DNA of 22,669 nucleotides, taken from DATLYH01 sp035575035. GTDB lineage: Bacteria > Planctomycetota > Planctomycetia > Gemmatales > Gemmataceae. Below, piece after piece: positions 1 through 8,966 of this stretch (position 1 is the first letter of the stretch; every line of letters begins with the position of its first letter). The stretch is from the NCBI GenBank assembly GCA_035575035.1, contig DATLYH010000260.1:1-22669 (forward strand). The letters run 5' to 3'. The notes under the pieces were generated by a model that was given only the letters and a program-made list of their open reading frames with translations, was not told where the DNA came from and searched no databases. Position numbers and translations under genes: made by a program.

Positions 1-5
1 GTGAG

Positions 6-118
6 GCGAGCGGCCGGCGTCAGCCGGCCGGTACTGGCGAGCGGCCGGCGTCAGCCGGCCGGTACTGGCGAGCGGCCGGCGTCAGCCGGCCGGTACTGGC
101 GAGCGGCCGGCGTCAGCC
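6..118. repeat. 31-bp tandem palindromic repeat, 3.6 copies
   Basis: Three full 31-bp units (6-36, 37-67, 68-98) and a partial fourth (99-118) lie head to tail just upstream of the first RND gene. Each unit contains CGGCCGGC-GTCA-GCCGGCCG, an 8-bp perfect stem with a 4-nt loop, so the array could form serial hairpins in DNA or in the leader of the efflux mRNA. There are no unique spacers, so it is not a CRISPR. It resembles REP-type intergenic palindromes; function unknown. Confidence 0.9.
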
Positions 119-146
119 AAGAATCAGGACCGAGCAAAGGACAGGA

Positions 147-3100
147 ATGAGCCTCTCCGACCTGAGCATCCGGAACCCGGTCTTCGCGGTCATGCTGTCG
201 GCGGCCATGGTCGTCTTTGGCTACCTCGGCTACCGCGACATGGGGATCAGCCAGTTCCCCGAGATCGACTTCCCCGTCGTCAATGTCACCACCAACTGGG
301 AGGCCGCCTCTCCCGACATCATGGAGAGCGATGTCACCGACATCATCGAGGACGCCGTCTCCAGCGTCGAGGGAATCGACTATATCCAGTCGCAGAGCCT
401 GGAAGGGACCAGTGTCGTCATCGTCTACTTCCATCTCAGCCGCAACATCGACGTGGCGATGCAGGACGTGCAGAACGCCGTTAGCGCCGCCATGAGCCGT
501 CTCCCTGCTGACATCGATCCCCCCATCGTCTCGAAGATCAACCACAACCGCTTCCCGGTGATGTGGCTGCGCGTCCACGGCCTCCGGCCGCTGGCGGAGG
601 TCGCCGCCTTCGTCGATGATAAGCTCAAGCAGCACATCGAGACGATCCCCGGCGTCGGCGGCGTCACCTACGGCGGGCTGCGGCCGCGGAACATGCGCAT
701 CTGGCTGGACGGCGAGAAGCTGCAAGCTTACCAACTCGATGCGGTCGATGTAATGCAGGCTCTGCGGAGCGAACATGTCGAGAAGCCGGCCGGTTACCTG
801 GAGGGGCCGCGCCGCGAGCTAGGCATCCGCATCATGGGGGAAGCACGCACCCCTGAACAGTTCCGCCAGATCCCGATCGCCCAGCGCAACGGCCAGATCG
901 TCCGGTTGGGGGACGTGGCCGTCGTCGAGGACGGCATGAGTGACAAGCGCACCTTCTCCCGGTTCAACGGCGAACCCAGCGTCGGCATCGGCGTGATGCG
1001 GGCCACCGGCGCCAATGTCGTGGCCTTGTGCGACGAGGTCAAGGCTCGCCTGCCCGAGCTGCGCCGGATGGCGCCGCCCGGTATCAAGATCGACATCGCC
1101 ACCGACTACTCCCAGTTCATCCGCGACGATATTGCCGAGGTCAACCACGCCCTGCTCCTGGGGATTGTCCTGACGGCGCTGGTCACGTTCCTGTTCCTGG
1201 GATCGATCGGCACTACCTTGAACGTCTGCATCTCGATCCCGGCTTCGCTGATCGGGACGTTCATGGTGATGCGCTGGTTCGGCTTCACACTCAACTTCAT
1301 GACGCTCTTGGCGCTATCGTTGTCGGTCGGGGTGGTGGTCGATGATGCCATTCTGGTCCTGGAGAACATCTACCGTCGGCGCGAGCACGGCGAGGAGCGG
1401 CGCGAGGCGGCCCGCCGCGGTGCCCGCGAGATCACCTTCGCAGCGGTGGCGGCCACCTTCTCGATCGTGGCCATCTTTCTGCCGGTGGCGTTTCTGCGCG
1501 GGGCGGTCGGCCGGTTCTTCTTCCAGTTTGGCATCTCGGTCAGCGTGGCGGTGCTGCTGTCGCTGGTCATCTCGCTGACCATCACCCCGATGCTCTGCTC
1601 GCTGTTTCTGAATGTGCGGCGGGCGCGGCGGCCGCTACCGGGGCGTTACGGCGGGCTGCTGGGGCCGGTGGCGACAGGGGCGGCCCGGGCCTACTGGCTG
1701 ATCGACCGCTGGGTGCTGGAGTTGCTCCTGGTTCGGCCGGTGGGCTGGCTGATGGACCAGGCAACTCGCTGGTACGGCGTCGGCCTGCGGTTTGGTCTGC
1801 GGCATACCTGGTTCGTGGCCCCGGCGAGCGCTCTGCTGGCAGCGGCCGGCTTGATCTTTGCCCTGGGCATTGAGGTGCCGCTGCCCGGCTGGGTTGGCGG
1901 CGGTCTCACCGTCCGCCCGGGCCGGGACATCGAAGTTACCACTCAGCCGGCCTTGACAATCGAGCCGGTCGGCCAGGAGTTGGTCCCCAGCGAAGACCAG
2001 AGCCGCTTCGTCGCCAACATCATCTGCCCGGTCGGCAGCAACATCGAATACATCGAGGCGATGCTGGAGCGCTGCGAGGAGGTCCTGACCAACCTGGTAG
2101 ACCCGGTGACCGGCGAGCGGGTGATCGCCGACCTCTCTGCGTCGGTCTCGTACCGGCCGGGGCAGCTGATCAATGAAGGGGTGATGTTCATCAACCTGAT
2201 CCCGGCCGAGCGACGGTCCTGGACGCAGAAGGACGTGATGAACCAGGTGCGGCAGGCGTGCAGCCGGTTGGCCGGAGTGCGAGTGGTGGCCCAGGACCTT
2301 TCGACCCAGGGCTTCACGCCGACGCGGGGTTTCCCGGTCAACTTCGCTGTGCAGGGGCCGGACTGGGCCGCGGTGACGAAGCTGGCCGACCGCATCCGGG
2401 AGCGCATGATCGATAGCGGCGTAGTGCTCGATGTCAACTCCGACTATCGACCGGGCATGCCGGAAGTGCGGGTGGTGCCCGACAAGGAGAAGGCAGCAGC
2501 GCTGCAAGTGCCGATCCGGCGGATCGCCTTCACCCTGAACGTGGCCTTCGGCGGCACGCGCAACGGCCGTTTCAGCGACCGTGACCGCCGCTACGACGTC
2601 CGCCTCCGCTACCTGGAGGGCCAGCGCGAGTCGCCCGACCAACTCGACAATGTCTACGTTAAGAACGACCGGGGCGTGTTGGTGCCGCTCCGCGATGTCA
2701 CGCGGCGCGAGACCGTATCCACCCTGCCGATCATCAATCGCTACAACCATCTCCGCAAGGTGGAGTTGACCGCCAACACCGCCCCGGGGGTCTCCCAGGG
2801 GGAGGCGGTGGCATACTGCCGTGACCTGGCCGAGCAGATCCGCGAGGAGCTAGGGTTGCCGGCCAGCTACCGCGTGGTGCCGCTGGGCAACGCCCAGGCG
2901 ATGCAGCAGACGCTGGACAGTCTGTGGTGGTGCCTGGCACTGGGCTTCGTCATCGCTTACATGATCCTGGGGGTGCAGTTCAACTCCTTCGTCCACCCCT
3001 TCACCGTCCTTCTGGCGGTGCCGTTCGGCGTGACCGGCGCGCTGGCAATCCTGTGGCTGACGGGGGACACGCTGAACATGATGAGCATGATCGGCATGGT

Positions 3101-3590
3101 GCTGCTGGCAGGGTTGGTGAAGAAGAACTCGATCATCCTGGTGGACTATACCAACCAGCAGCGGGCGCAGGGGCTGGGGCTGCGCGAGGCGGTGCTGACG
3201 GCCTGCCCAATCCGGTTGCGGCCGATCGTGATGACAACGTTTGCCACCATTGCGGCGGCGCTGCCGTTGGCCCTGGGCGTCGGCCCGGGGGCCGAGACGC
3301 GGGCGCCATTGGCGCGGAGCATTATCGGCGGCATCTTCCTGTCCACGCTGGTAACGTTGATCATCGTGCCGGTGTTTTACGTCCTCTTCGACCGTTTCGG
3401 CGCCTGGGTGCGCGGCATGGCGGAGCGGGGCGCGCCGGCCGAACCCGCGGAGCGCCCGGTTGCGGTCACCCTGCCCGCCGTCCGCCCGTCCGCCGCGGCC
3501 GTGGCCTCGGCCAACGGAGTTCCCGTCCCTCACCTGGCGCCGGTAAAAACGAATGGCGCGATAGAGGAGACCGTAGCTGCGAAGAAGTAA
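147..3590 (+). CDS. RND/HAE1-family efflux permease, copy 1
   Basis: A 1147-residue inner-membrane RND (AcrB/MdtB-like) transporter, expected to use proton influx to export drugs or other hydrophobic compounds through a tripartite pump. The N-terminus (DLSIRNPVFAVML, then QFPEIDFPVV) is the usual first helix and porter-domain start. The TM4 proton-relay pair is D399-D400 (GVVVDDAILVLENIYR), and the TM10 lysine lies in LVKKNSIILVDY at about 992-993. The start is ATG after AGGACAGG. About 120 residues (roughly 489-609) between TM6 and the second periplasmic half (ELVPSEDQSRF) are longer than in AcrB. The next gene is a close paralogue, suggesting a heteromeric MdtBC-like pair (inference). No membrane-fusion adaptor or outer-membrane channel gene is in the window; they may lie upstream. 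Substrate cannot be predicted. Confidence 0.93.
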   Translation: MSLSDLSIRNPVFAVMLSAAMVVFGYLGYRDMGISQFPEIDFPVVNVTTNWEAASPDIMESDVTDIIEDAVSSVEGIDYIQSQSLEGTSVVIVYFHLSRNIDVAMQDVQNAVSAAMSRLPADIDPPIVSKINHNRFPVMWLRVHGLRPLAEVAAFVDDKLKQHIETIPGVGGVTYGGLRPRNMRIWLDGEKLQAYQLDAVDVMQALRSEHVEKPAGYLEGPRRELGIRIMGEARTPEQFRQIPIAQRNGQIVRLGDVAVVEDGMSDKRTFSRFNGEPSVGIGVMRATGANVVALCDEVKARLPELRRMAPPGIKIDIATDYSQFIRDDIAEVNHALLLGIVLTALVTFLFLGSIGTTLNVCISIPASLIGTFMVMRWFGFTLNFMTLLALSLSVGVVVDDAILVLENIYRRREHGEERREAARRGAREITFAAVAATFSIVAIFLPVAFLRGAVGRFFFQFGISVSVAVLLSLVISLTITPMLCSLFLNVRRARRPLPGRYGGLLGPVATGAARAYWLIDRWVLELLLVRPVGWLMDQATRWYGVGLRFGLRHTWFVAPASALLAAAGLIFALGIEVPLPGWVGGGLTVRPGRDIEVTTQPALTIEPVGQELVPSEDQSRFVANIICPVGSNIEYIEAMLERCEEVLTNLVDPVTGERVIADLSASVSYRPGQLINEGVMFINLIPAERRSWTQKDVMNQVRQACSRLAGVRVVAQDLSTQGFTPTRGFPVNFAVQGPDWAAVTKLADRIRERMIDSGVVLDVNSDYRPGMPEVRVVPDKEKAAALQVPIRRIAFTLNVAFGGTRNGRFSDRDRRYDVRLRYLEGQRESPDQLDNVYVKNDRGVLVPLRDVTRRETVSTLPIINRYNHLRKVELTANTAPGVSQGEAVAYCRDLAEQIREELGLPASYRVVPLGNAQAMQQTLDSLWWCLALGFVIAYMILGVQFNSFVHPFTVLLAVPFGVTGALAILWLTGDTLNMMSMIGMVLLAGLVKKNSIILVDYTNQQRAQGLGLREAVLTACPIRLRPIVMTTFATIAAALPLALGVGPGAETRAPLARSIIGGIFLSTLVTLIIVPVFYVLFDRFGAWVRGMAERGAPAEPAERPVAVTLPAVRPSAAAVASANGVPVPHLAPVKTNGAIEETVAAKK

Positions 3591-3603
3591 GCGAGGACCA
3601 TCA

Positions 3604-3652
3604 GCCGCTTGCGGCTTAGCGACAAGTCGCAGGTCGCTAAGCCGCAAGCGGC
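3604..3652. repeat. Perfect 20-bp stem-loop between the RND genes
   Basis: Positions 3604-3623 and 3633-3652 are perfect reverse complements, separated by a 9-nt loop, starting 13 bp after the first RND stop codon. There is no T-run on either strand, so a classical intrinsic terminator is unlikely. It could stabilise the upstream mRNA end, dampen readthrough between the paralogues, or be a dispersed REP-like palindrome. Confidence 0.85.
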
Positions 3653-3673
3653 AGAGATTACCGACCCTGCCTC

Positions 3674-6600
3674 ATGACCCTCTCCGACCTGAGCATCAAG
3701 AACCCGGTCTTCGCCGTCATGCTCGCCGCCAGCATGATCGTCTTCGGCTGGCTCGGCTATCGTGACCTCGGCGTCAGTCAGTTTCCGGAGATCGACTTTC
3801 CCGTTGTCAGTGTGACCATCACCCGCGAGGCGGCCTCCCCCGAGGTCATGGACGGCGATGTCACCGAGATTGTCGAGGATGCTGTGGCCGGCGTCGAGGG
3901 GGTCGATTACATCATGTCGCAGAGCCTGGAGAGCACCAGCATCGTCACGGTGTACTTCCGGCTGTCGCGCAACATCGACGTGGCCATGCGCGAGGTCGAG
4001 AATGCTGTCCAGGCCGCCCGCCGTCGGCTCCCCATAGACATCGACCCGCCGGTCGTCTCCAAGGTCAATCCCAACAACCTGCCGGTGATGTGGCTGACCC
4101 TCTCGGGGAATGTCCCCTTGCAGAAGATCAGCGACTTCGCCGAGAAGGAGTTCAAGCAGCAGATCGCCGCCATCCCGGAGGTCGGCGGCGTGCTCTTCGG
4201 CGGCCTGCAAGCGCGCAACATCCGCATCTGGCTCTACGCCGACAAACTGGCCGGCTACAACCTGACCGCTGAGGATGTCCTTAACGCCATCCAGCGGCAG
4301 CACAGCGAGATGCCGGCCGGCTACATCAAGAGCCATCAGGTCGAGTTCAACCTGCGTACCATGGGCGAGGCCTACTCGGTCCAGGAGTTCGAGAAACTGC
4401 TCATCGCCGAGCGTCAGGGGCAGCCGATCTACCTGGGAGACGTGGCCGCCATCGAGGACGGCCTGGAGGACCGCCGCAGCCTGGCCCGTTACAACCGGAT
4501 GCCGGCCGTGGCCATCGGCGTCCGCAAGGCGATTGGCGGCAACCTGGTCGCTGTCTGCGAAAACGTCAAAAAGGAACTCCCCCGGCTGCGGCGGACCCTG
4601 CCCGAGGGGGTCGAGCTGCATGTGCCGGTCGATTACTCCCTCTTCGTCCGCCAGAATGTCGATGAGCTGCGGCTGACGCTGTTTCTGGGGATCGTGCTGA
4701 CGGCCGTGGTCTGCTTTTTGTTCCTCGGCTCGCTCGGCACCACCATCAACATCTGCCTGTCGATCCCGACCTCGCTGATGGGGACGTTCGCCGCCTTTTA
4801 TGTCTGCAATCACCTGATGCGGCCGCTCGGCATGCAGCCCTTCACCATCAACCTGATGACGCTGTTGGGATTGTCGTTGTCGGTCGGCGTGGTGGTGGAT
4901 GACGCCATTCTGGTGTTGGAGAACATCTACCGGCACCGCGAGCAGGGCGAGGAGCGGAAGTTGGCGGCCCTGGTCGGGGCGCGGGAGATCACCTTCGCGG
5001 CGGTGGCGGCGACGCTGTCGATCATGGCCATCTTCCTGCCGGTGGCGTTCATGACCGGCGTCATCGGCCGGTTCTTCTTCCAGTTCGGTGTGACGGTCAG
5101 CGTGGCGGTGTTCCTGTCGCTGATCGCGGCGTTGACGCTGACGCCGATGCTGTGTGCCTTCTTCCTGAATGTGCGCGAGCGCTTTCCGCGCCGGCCGCTG
5201 CCGTTCCGGGTGCCGCTGGCCTTGTTCGTCGCCGCGCTGGTGCTCTTGGCAGGGACGGCGGCCCGCCTGACGGCCCGGTGGGTACCCGAGGTAGCCGAGT
5301 ACGCCTGGCCGTTGTACGCCGTGCTGGAGTGGCTCCTGCCAGAGACGGTGGTCTTGCCGACGTGGGGCTGGTGGGCGGCGGAGTCGGCCGCCGAGGTGCT
5401 GCTGGCCTTCCTGCTGACGCGCTACGGGCCGTTGCTCTACTGGGCATTGACCCGTTTCGTGCTCGACCCTCTCCTGATCGCGCCGACCGAGTGGGCAATG
5501 CGGCGGATGACGGCCGGCTACGGCCGGCTGCTCCGCTGGTCGCTGCGGCACTGGGTAGCGGTCCTGGCCTTCGGGGCCTTTCTGATCGCGATGGCATTTG
5601 TCTTCCTCTACTATGATCTGCTCGGACGGGAGTTGGTGCCCAGCGAGGACCAGAGCCGCTTCGTCATCCATGTCACCTGTCCGGTCGGCAGCAGCATCGA
5701 CCAGGTGGATGAGCTGCTGCAAGAGTGCGAAGCGATCCTGTCGGAGCGGGACGATGTGGCCGGCATCCTGACGACGGTGGCGACGCAGCCGGGCCAACTG
5801 ATGAACCAGGCCGACATCTTCGTCCACCTGGTGCCGCACGACCAGCGCCGCCTGCGCCAGCAGGAGATCATGCACGAGGTCCGCCGGCAGCTGGAGCAGG
5901 TCCCCGACATCCGCGTGGTGGTGCGCGACCAGTCGGTCACCGAGGGGTTCACGGCGCAGCAGGGCTTCCCGGTCGATTTCGCTATCCAGGGGGACTGGAA
6001 GGAGCTGCCGCGGGTGGCCCGGGCCATCATGGAGGACATGGCGGCCAGCGGCATGGTCCAGGATATCGACACCGACTACCGGCCGGGCATGCCGGAGCTG
6101 CGCATTTACCCCGACCGCGACAAGCTGGCCCTGGTGCGGGTGCCGGTCAGCCGGGTGGCCGACACCATCAACCTGTATGTCGGCAGTCCGCGCGTGGCCA
6201 AGTATACCGCTGCCGGTCGGCGCTATGACGTGCGTGCCCGCCTGGTGTTGCAGCAGCGGGCCAGTCCCAACGACCTGGAGCCGATCACCCTGCGCGGCGG
6301 CGACAATCGGTTGGTACATCTGAGCGACCTGGTGCGGATGGAGACGGTGGCCACGTTGCCGGTCATCAACCGCTACAACCACGCCCGCAAGATCGAGATC
6401 ACCGCCACGCCGGCGCCGGGCGTCTCCCAGGGCGAGGCCATCGAGCGCTGTTTGCAAATTGCCCGCCAGCATCTGCCCGAGGGCTTCACCCTGGTCGAGC
6501 TTGGTAACGCCCAGGCCATGCACGAGACCATCCGCAGCCTGGTCTTCGCCCTGGTGCTCGGCGTCATCATTGCCTACATGATCCTGGGGGTGCAGTTCAA

Positions 6601-7135
6601 CTCCTTCGTCCACCCTTTCACCGTCCTCCTGGCCATGCCGTTCGCCGTTACCGGGGCGCTGGTGACGCTCTGGCTGACAGGGGACACGCTGAACATGATG
6701 AGCATGATCGGCCTGATCCTGCTGATGGGGCTGGTGAAGAAGAACTCGATCATCCTGGTGGACTACACCAACCAGCTGCGGGGCGAGGGTCTGGGGGTGC
6801 AGGAGGCGGTGCTGGCGGCCTGCCCGGTGCGGCTGCGGCCGATCCTGATGACATCGGTGGCGACGGTGGCCGGGGCAGTCCCGGCGGCGCTGGGCCTGGG
6901 GCCGGGGGCGGAGACACGGGCGCCGATGGCCCGCGGCATCATCGGCGGCATCGTCCTTTCGACGCTGGTGACCCTGATCATCGTGCCGGTCTTCTACGTG
7001 CTCTTCGAACGGCTGCGCGGCAGCACCGGTAAATTGCTGACCGCGCCTTCCGATGACGGCGTGGCGGAGGCGCCGGTGATGGCGACGGCCCATCCCGCCC
7101 CGGCGACCGGCAGCGCGGCAGAGGTGAAGAAGTGA
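3674..7135 (+). CDS. RND/HAE1-family efflux permease, copy 2
   Basis: A 1153-residue paralogue of the preceding permease, with the same N-terminal motif (DLSIKNPVFAVMLAAS), TM4 aspartates D409-D410 (VGVVVDDAILVLENIYR), TM10 lysines at about 1022-1023 (LVKKNSIILVDY) and the same ELVPSEDQSRF entry to the second periplasmic domain. It probably forms one pump with copy 1, which lies 83 bp upstream on the same strand. Residues about 500-652 form a long central insertion with extra hydrophobic stretches (LALFVAALVLLAG; AAEVLLAFLLTRYGPLLYW) that could add membrane helices to the usual twelve. The C-terminal tail is short and Ala/Pro-rich. The ATG has only a weak upstream ribosome-binding site, consistent with coupling to copy 1 or a separate leader. 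Family assignment is firm; substrate unknown. Confidence 0.93.
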   Translation: MTLSDLSIKNPVFAVMLAASMIVFGWLGYRDLGVSQFPEIDFPVVSVTITREAASPEVMDGDVTEIVEDAVAGVEGVDYIMSQSLESTSIVTVYFRLSRNIDVAMREVENAVQAARRRLPIDIDPPVVSKVNPNNLPVMWLTLSGNVPLQKISDFAEKEFKQQIAAIPEVGGVLFGGLQARNIRIWLYADKLAGYNLTAEDVLNAIQRQHSEMPAGYIKSHQVEFNLRTMGEAYSVQEFEKLLIAERQGQPIYLGDVAAIEDGLEDRRSLARYNRMPAVAIGVRKAIGGNLVAVCENVKKELPRLRRTLPEGVELHVPVDYSLFVRQNVDELRLTLFLGIVLTAVVCFLFLGSLGTTINICLSIPTSLMGTFAAFYVCNHLMRPLGMQPFTINLMTLLGLSLSVGVVVDDAILVLENIYRHREQGEERKLAALVGAREITFAAVAATLSIMAIFLPVAFMTGVIGRFFFQFGVTVSVAVFLSLIAALTLTPMLCAFFLNVRERFPRRPLPFRVPLALFVAALVLLAGTAARLTARWVPEVAEYAWPLYAVLEWLLPETVVLPTWGWWAAESAAEVLLAFLLTRYGPLLYWALTRFVLDPLLIAPTEWAMRRMTAGYGRLLRWSLRHWVAVLAFGAFLIAMAFVFLYYDLLGRELVPSEDQSRFVIHVTCPVGSSIDQVDELLQECEAILSERDDVAGILTTVATQPGQLMNQADIFVHLVPHDQRRLRQQEIMHEVRRQLEQVPDIRVVVRDQSVTEGFTAQQGFPVDFAIQGDWKELPRVARAIMEDMAASGMVQDIDTDYRPGMPELRIYPDRDKLALVRVPVSRVADTINLYVGSPRVAKYTAAGRRYDVRARLVLQQRASPNDLEPITLRGGDNRLVHLSDLVRMETVATLPVINRYNHARKIEITATPAPGVSQGEAIERCLQIARQHLPEGFTLVELGNAQAMHETIRSLVFALVLGVIIAYMILGVQFNSFVHPFTVLLAMPFAVTGALVTLWLTGDTLNMMSMIGLILLMGLVKKNSIILVDYTNQLRGEGLGVQEAVLAACPVRLRPILMTSVATVAGAVPAALGLGPGAETRAPMARGIIGGIVLSTLVTLIIVPVFYVLFERLRGSTGKLLTAPSDDGVAEAPVMATAHPAPATGSAAEVKK

Positions 7136-7151
7136 CCGCCGGCCTGACACG

Positions 7152-7180
7152 TTGACTCGCACGGCCCGGCCTCATCGGAT
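7152..7180 (+). promoter_or_regulatory. Weak candidate promoter upstream of the methyltransferase gene
   Basis: TTGACT at 7152-7157 and TCGGAT at 7175-7180 are separated by 17 bp, in the 93-bp gap before the exported methyltransferase gene. The -35 matches a sigma-70 box in 5 of 6 positions, the -10 in only 3 of 6. It may equally be chance in GC-rich DNA. Confidence 0.22.
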
Positions 7181-7228
7181 ACCATTGGGGAGTAAGTCGC
7201 CGCTGACCTGACCGGGAAAGACCCCGCC

Positions 7229-7990
7229 ATGCGACGGACACCCTGGCTGACCGTACTCCCCATGCTGATCACGGCCGCCGTCGTGGGCGCAGCCGAGCCG
7301 CCCGCCGGTGATGTCGCGGCCGCTCCCCGCTACGAGTACCGCAAGGAGCACGACCCCAACGGCACCGGCAAGTTTTACATGGGCCGTGAGATTGCCCTGG
7401 TCATGGGACACCAGGCGGCCGGCTGGCTCGAACGGCCGCAGCGCGAGCGCGAAGAACAACCGGCCAAGCTGCTCGAGGTCCTCAAGCTTCAGCCGGGCCA
7501 GGTTGTCGCCGACGTCGGCGCCGGCAGCGGCTACCTCACCTTTCGCCTGGCCGAGAAGGTCGGCCCTACGGGGAAGGTGCTGGCCGTTGACATCCAGCCC
7601 GAGATGCTTGACCTGATCCGTCAGCGGATGAAGGCCCGCGGCGTCACTAATATCGAACCGATTCAGGGGACCGCGACCGACCCGAAGCTCCCCGCCGCGT
7701 CGGTGGACCTGATCCTGATGGTGGACGTTTACCATGAGTTCTCCCACCCCTGGGAGATGACCGTGGCGATGGTCCGCGCCCTGAAGCCGGGCGGTCGGAT
7801 GGTGTTTGTCGAGTACCGGCTGGAGGACCCGCAGGTGCCGATCAAACTAGTCCACAAGATGAGTGAGAAGCAGGTACTCAAGGAGATGGCGCCGCACCCG
7901 CTGCGGCATGTGGCAACCGTCGGCGTGCTGCCGTGGCAGCATATCATCATCTTCGAGAAGCAACCCGGGCCGTCGCCTGCCAAGGATTGA
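7229..7990 (+). CDS. Exported class I SAM-dependent methyltransferase-domain protein
   Basis: 253 residues. The first ~20 residues (MRRTPWLTVLPMLITAAVVG, then AAEPP) form a Sec-type signal peptide with a likely cleavage after Ala. A Rossmann SAM-binding fold follows: motif I at about 92-110 (VVADVGAGSGYLTFRLAEKV), then the acidic strand end VLAVDIQPEML, and a motif IV-like stretch (VDLILMVDVYHEF). Signal-peptide-bearing methyltransferase-domain proteins are common in planctomycete annotations; their substrates are unknown and SAM availability outside the cytoplasm is unclear. It ends 10 bp before the bestrophin-like gene, so the two are probably cotranscribed. Fold assignment is strong; enzymatic activity is inference. 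Confidence 0.85.
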   Translation: MRRTPWLTVLPMLITAAVVGAAEPPAGDVAAAPRYEYRKEHDPNGTGKFYMGREIALVMGHQAAGWLERPQREREEQPAKLLEVLKLQPGQVVADVGAGSGYLTFRLAEKVGPTGKVLAVDIQPEMLDLIRQRMKARGVTNIEPIQGTATDPKLPAASVDLILMVDVYHEFSHPWEMTVAMVRALKPGGRMVFVEYRLEDPQVPIKLVHKMSEKQVLKEMAPHPLRHVATVGVLPWQHIIIFEKQPGPSPAKD

Positions 7991-8000
7991 CCCTCCGACC

Positions 8001-8948
8001 ATGATCGACTATGACCCGCACCGCTGGTGGCAGCACTTCTTCGACATCAAAGGCTCGATGGTGCGGGAGATCTTCTATCGCGTGCTGTTCTGCGTCCTCT
8101 GGTCTGCGGTGGTGGTGGCGTTTCATCAGTGGGTCCATCCGGTGGCCATCCCGCAGCATGGGCATACCCTGGTCGGCTTCGCTCTCGGCCTGCTGCTGGT
8201 TTTCCGCACGCAGTCGTCGTATGACCGCTTCTGGGAGGGGCGCAAGCAGTGGGGCGCTATCGTCAACGAGACGCGCAACCTGGCCCGGCTGGCCAGCGTC
8301 CTGCTCGCCGACGCTCCGGCGCTGCTGGCCCGACTATTGCAGTGGACCGTCGCCTTCCCCTACGCCGTGATGCACCAGCTGCGCGGCAGCCGAGGGCTTG
8401 GCCCCATCGCTGACTGCCTGCCCACCGACGAGGCCCAGGCAACCTTAGGGGCGGAGCATCCACCGCTGGCCGTCGCCCGCCGTATCAGCGAGCAGATCGC
8501 CGAGGCCCGCCACCGCGGCTTGATCTCCGACTACACGCAGATGACCCTCGACCAGAACGTTCAGCTGCTCGTCGATTACATGGGCGCCTGCGAACGCATC
8601 CACAAGACTCCCCTGCCATTTGCCTATGTGGTCCATCTGCGCCGGGCCCTGATCCTGTACTGTTACTCGCTGCCATTCGCGCTGTTGCGGGACTTCGGCT
8701 GGGAAACAGTGGCTGTGACCTTCGTCATCGCCTACATCCTGTTCGGCATCGAGGAGATCGGCGTCGAGATCGAGGACCCGTTCGGCTCTGACGACAACGA
8801 TCTGCCGCTAGAGCGGATCTGCGCCACCATTGAGGGGAACCTGCGCGGCCTGCTCAACGCCCAGCAGTCGGACAGCACTCTCCCCATCCGTGAGGGGACG
8901 GACCAGACGGTAGTCCTCCAGGTCGGCCCTGGTGAGCCGCCTTCCTGA
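8001..8948 (+). CDS. Bestrophin-like (RFP-TM) membrane protein
   Basis: 315 residues. The pattern matches bacterial bestrophin-family proteins, which form pentameric anion channels. The N-terminus is IDYDPHRWWQHFFDIKGS; a first hydrophobic helix leads to the characteristic LGLLLVFRTQSSYDRFWEGR, followed by WGAIVNETRNLAR. The second half has IHKTPLPFAYVVHLRR, then a helix pair (LILYCYSLPFALL; VTFVIAYILFGIEEIGVEIE) and the usual DPFGSDDNDLPL motif. The ATG at 8001 is chosen because it starts just before the conserved region and 10 bp after the upstream stop; the frame is open further upstream only inside the methyltransferase gene. It probably forms an operon with that gene. The ion transported is not predictable. 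Confidence 0.9.
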   Translation: MIDYDPHRWWQHFFDIKGSMVREIFYRVLFCVLWSAVVVAFHQWVHPVAIPQHGHTLVGFALGLLLVFRTQSSYDRFWEGRKQWGAIVNETRNLARLASVLLADAPALLARLLQWTVAFPYAVMHQLRGSRGLGPIADCLPTDEAQATLGAEHPPLAVARRISEQIAEARHRGLISDYTQMTLDQNVQLLVDYMGACERIHKTPLPFAYVVHLRRALILYCYSLPFALLRDFGWETVAVTFVIAYILFGIEEIGVEIEDPFGSDDNDLPLERICATIEGNLRGLLNAQQSDSTLPIREGTDQTVVLQVGPGEPPS

Positions 8949-8966
8949 GCGCCCCACCGTGGAGCT

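Noticed and set aside
6..118. Possible CRISPR array
   Set aside because: Units are contiguous identical 31-bp palindromic repeats with no unique spacers and no cas genes nearby.
1635..2750. 371-aa antisense open frame inside RND copy 1
   Set aside because: Same GC-driven shadow; no ribosome-binding site or recognisable domain.
3530..7162. 1210-aa antisense open frame opposite RND copy 2
   Set aside because: Low-complexity His/Arg/Gln-rich translation typical of the antisense of a GC-rich gene; the + strand encodes a clear RND permease.
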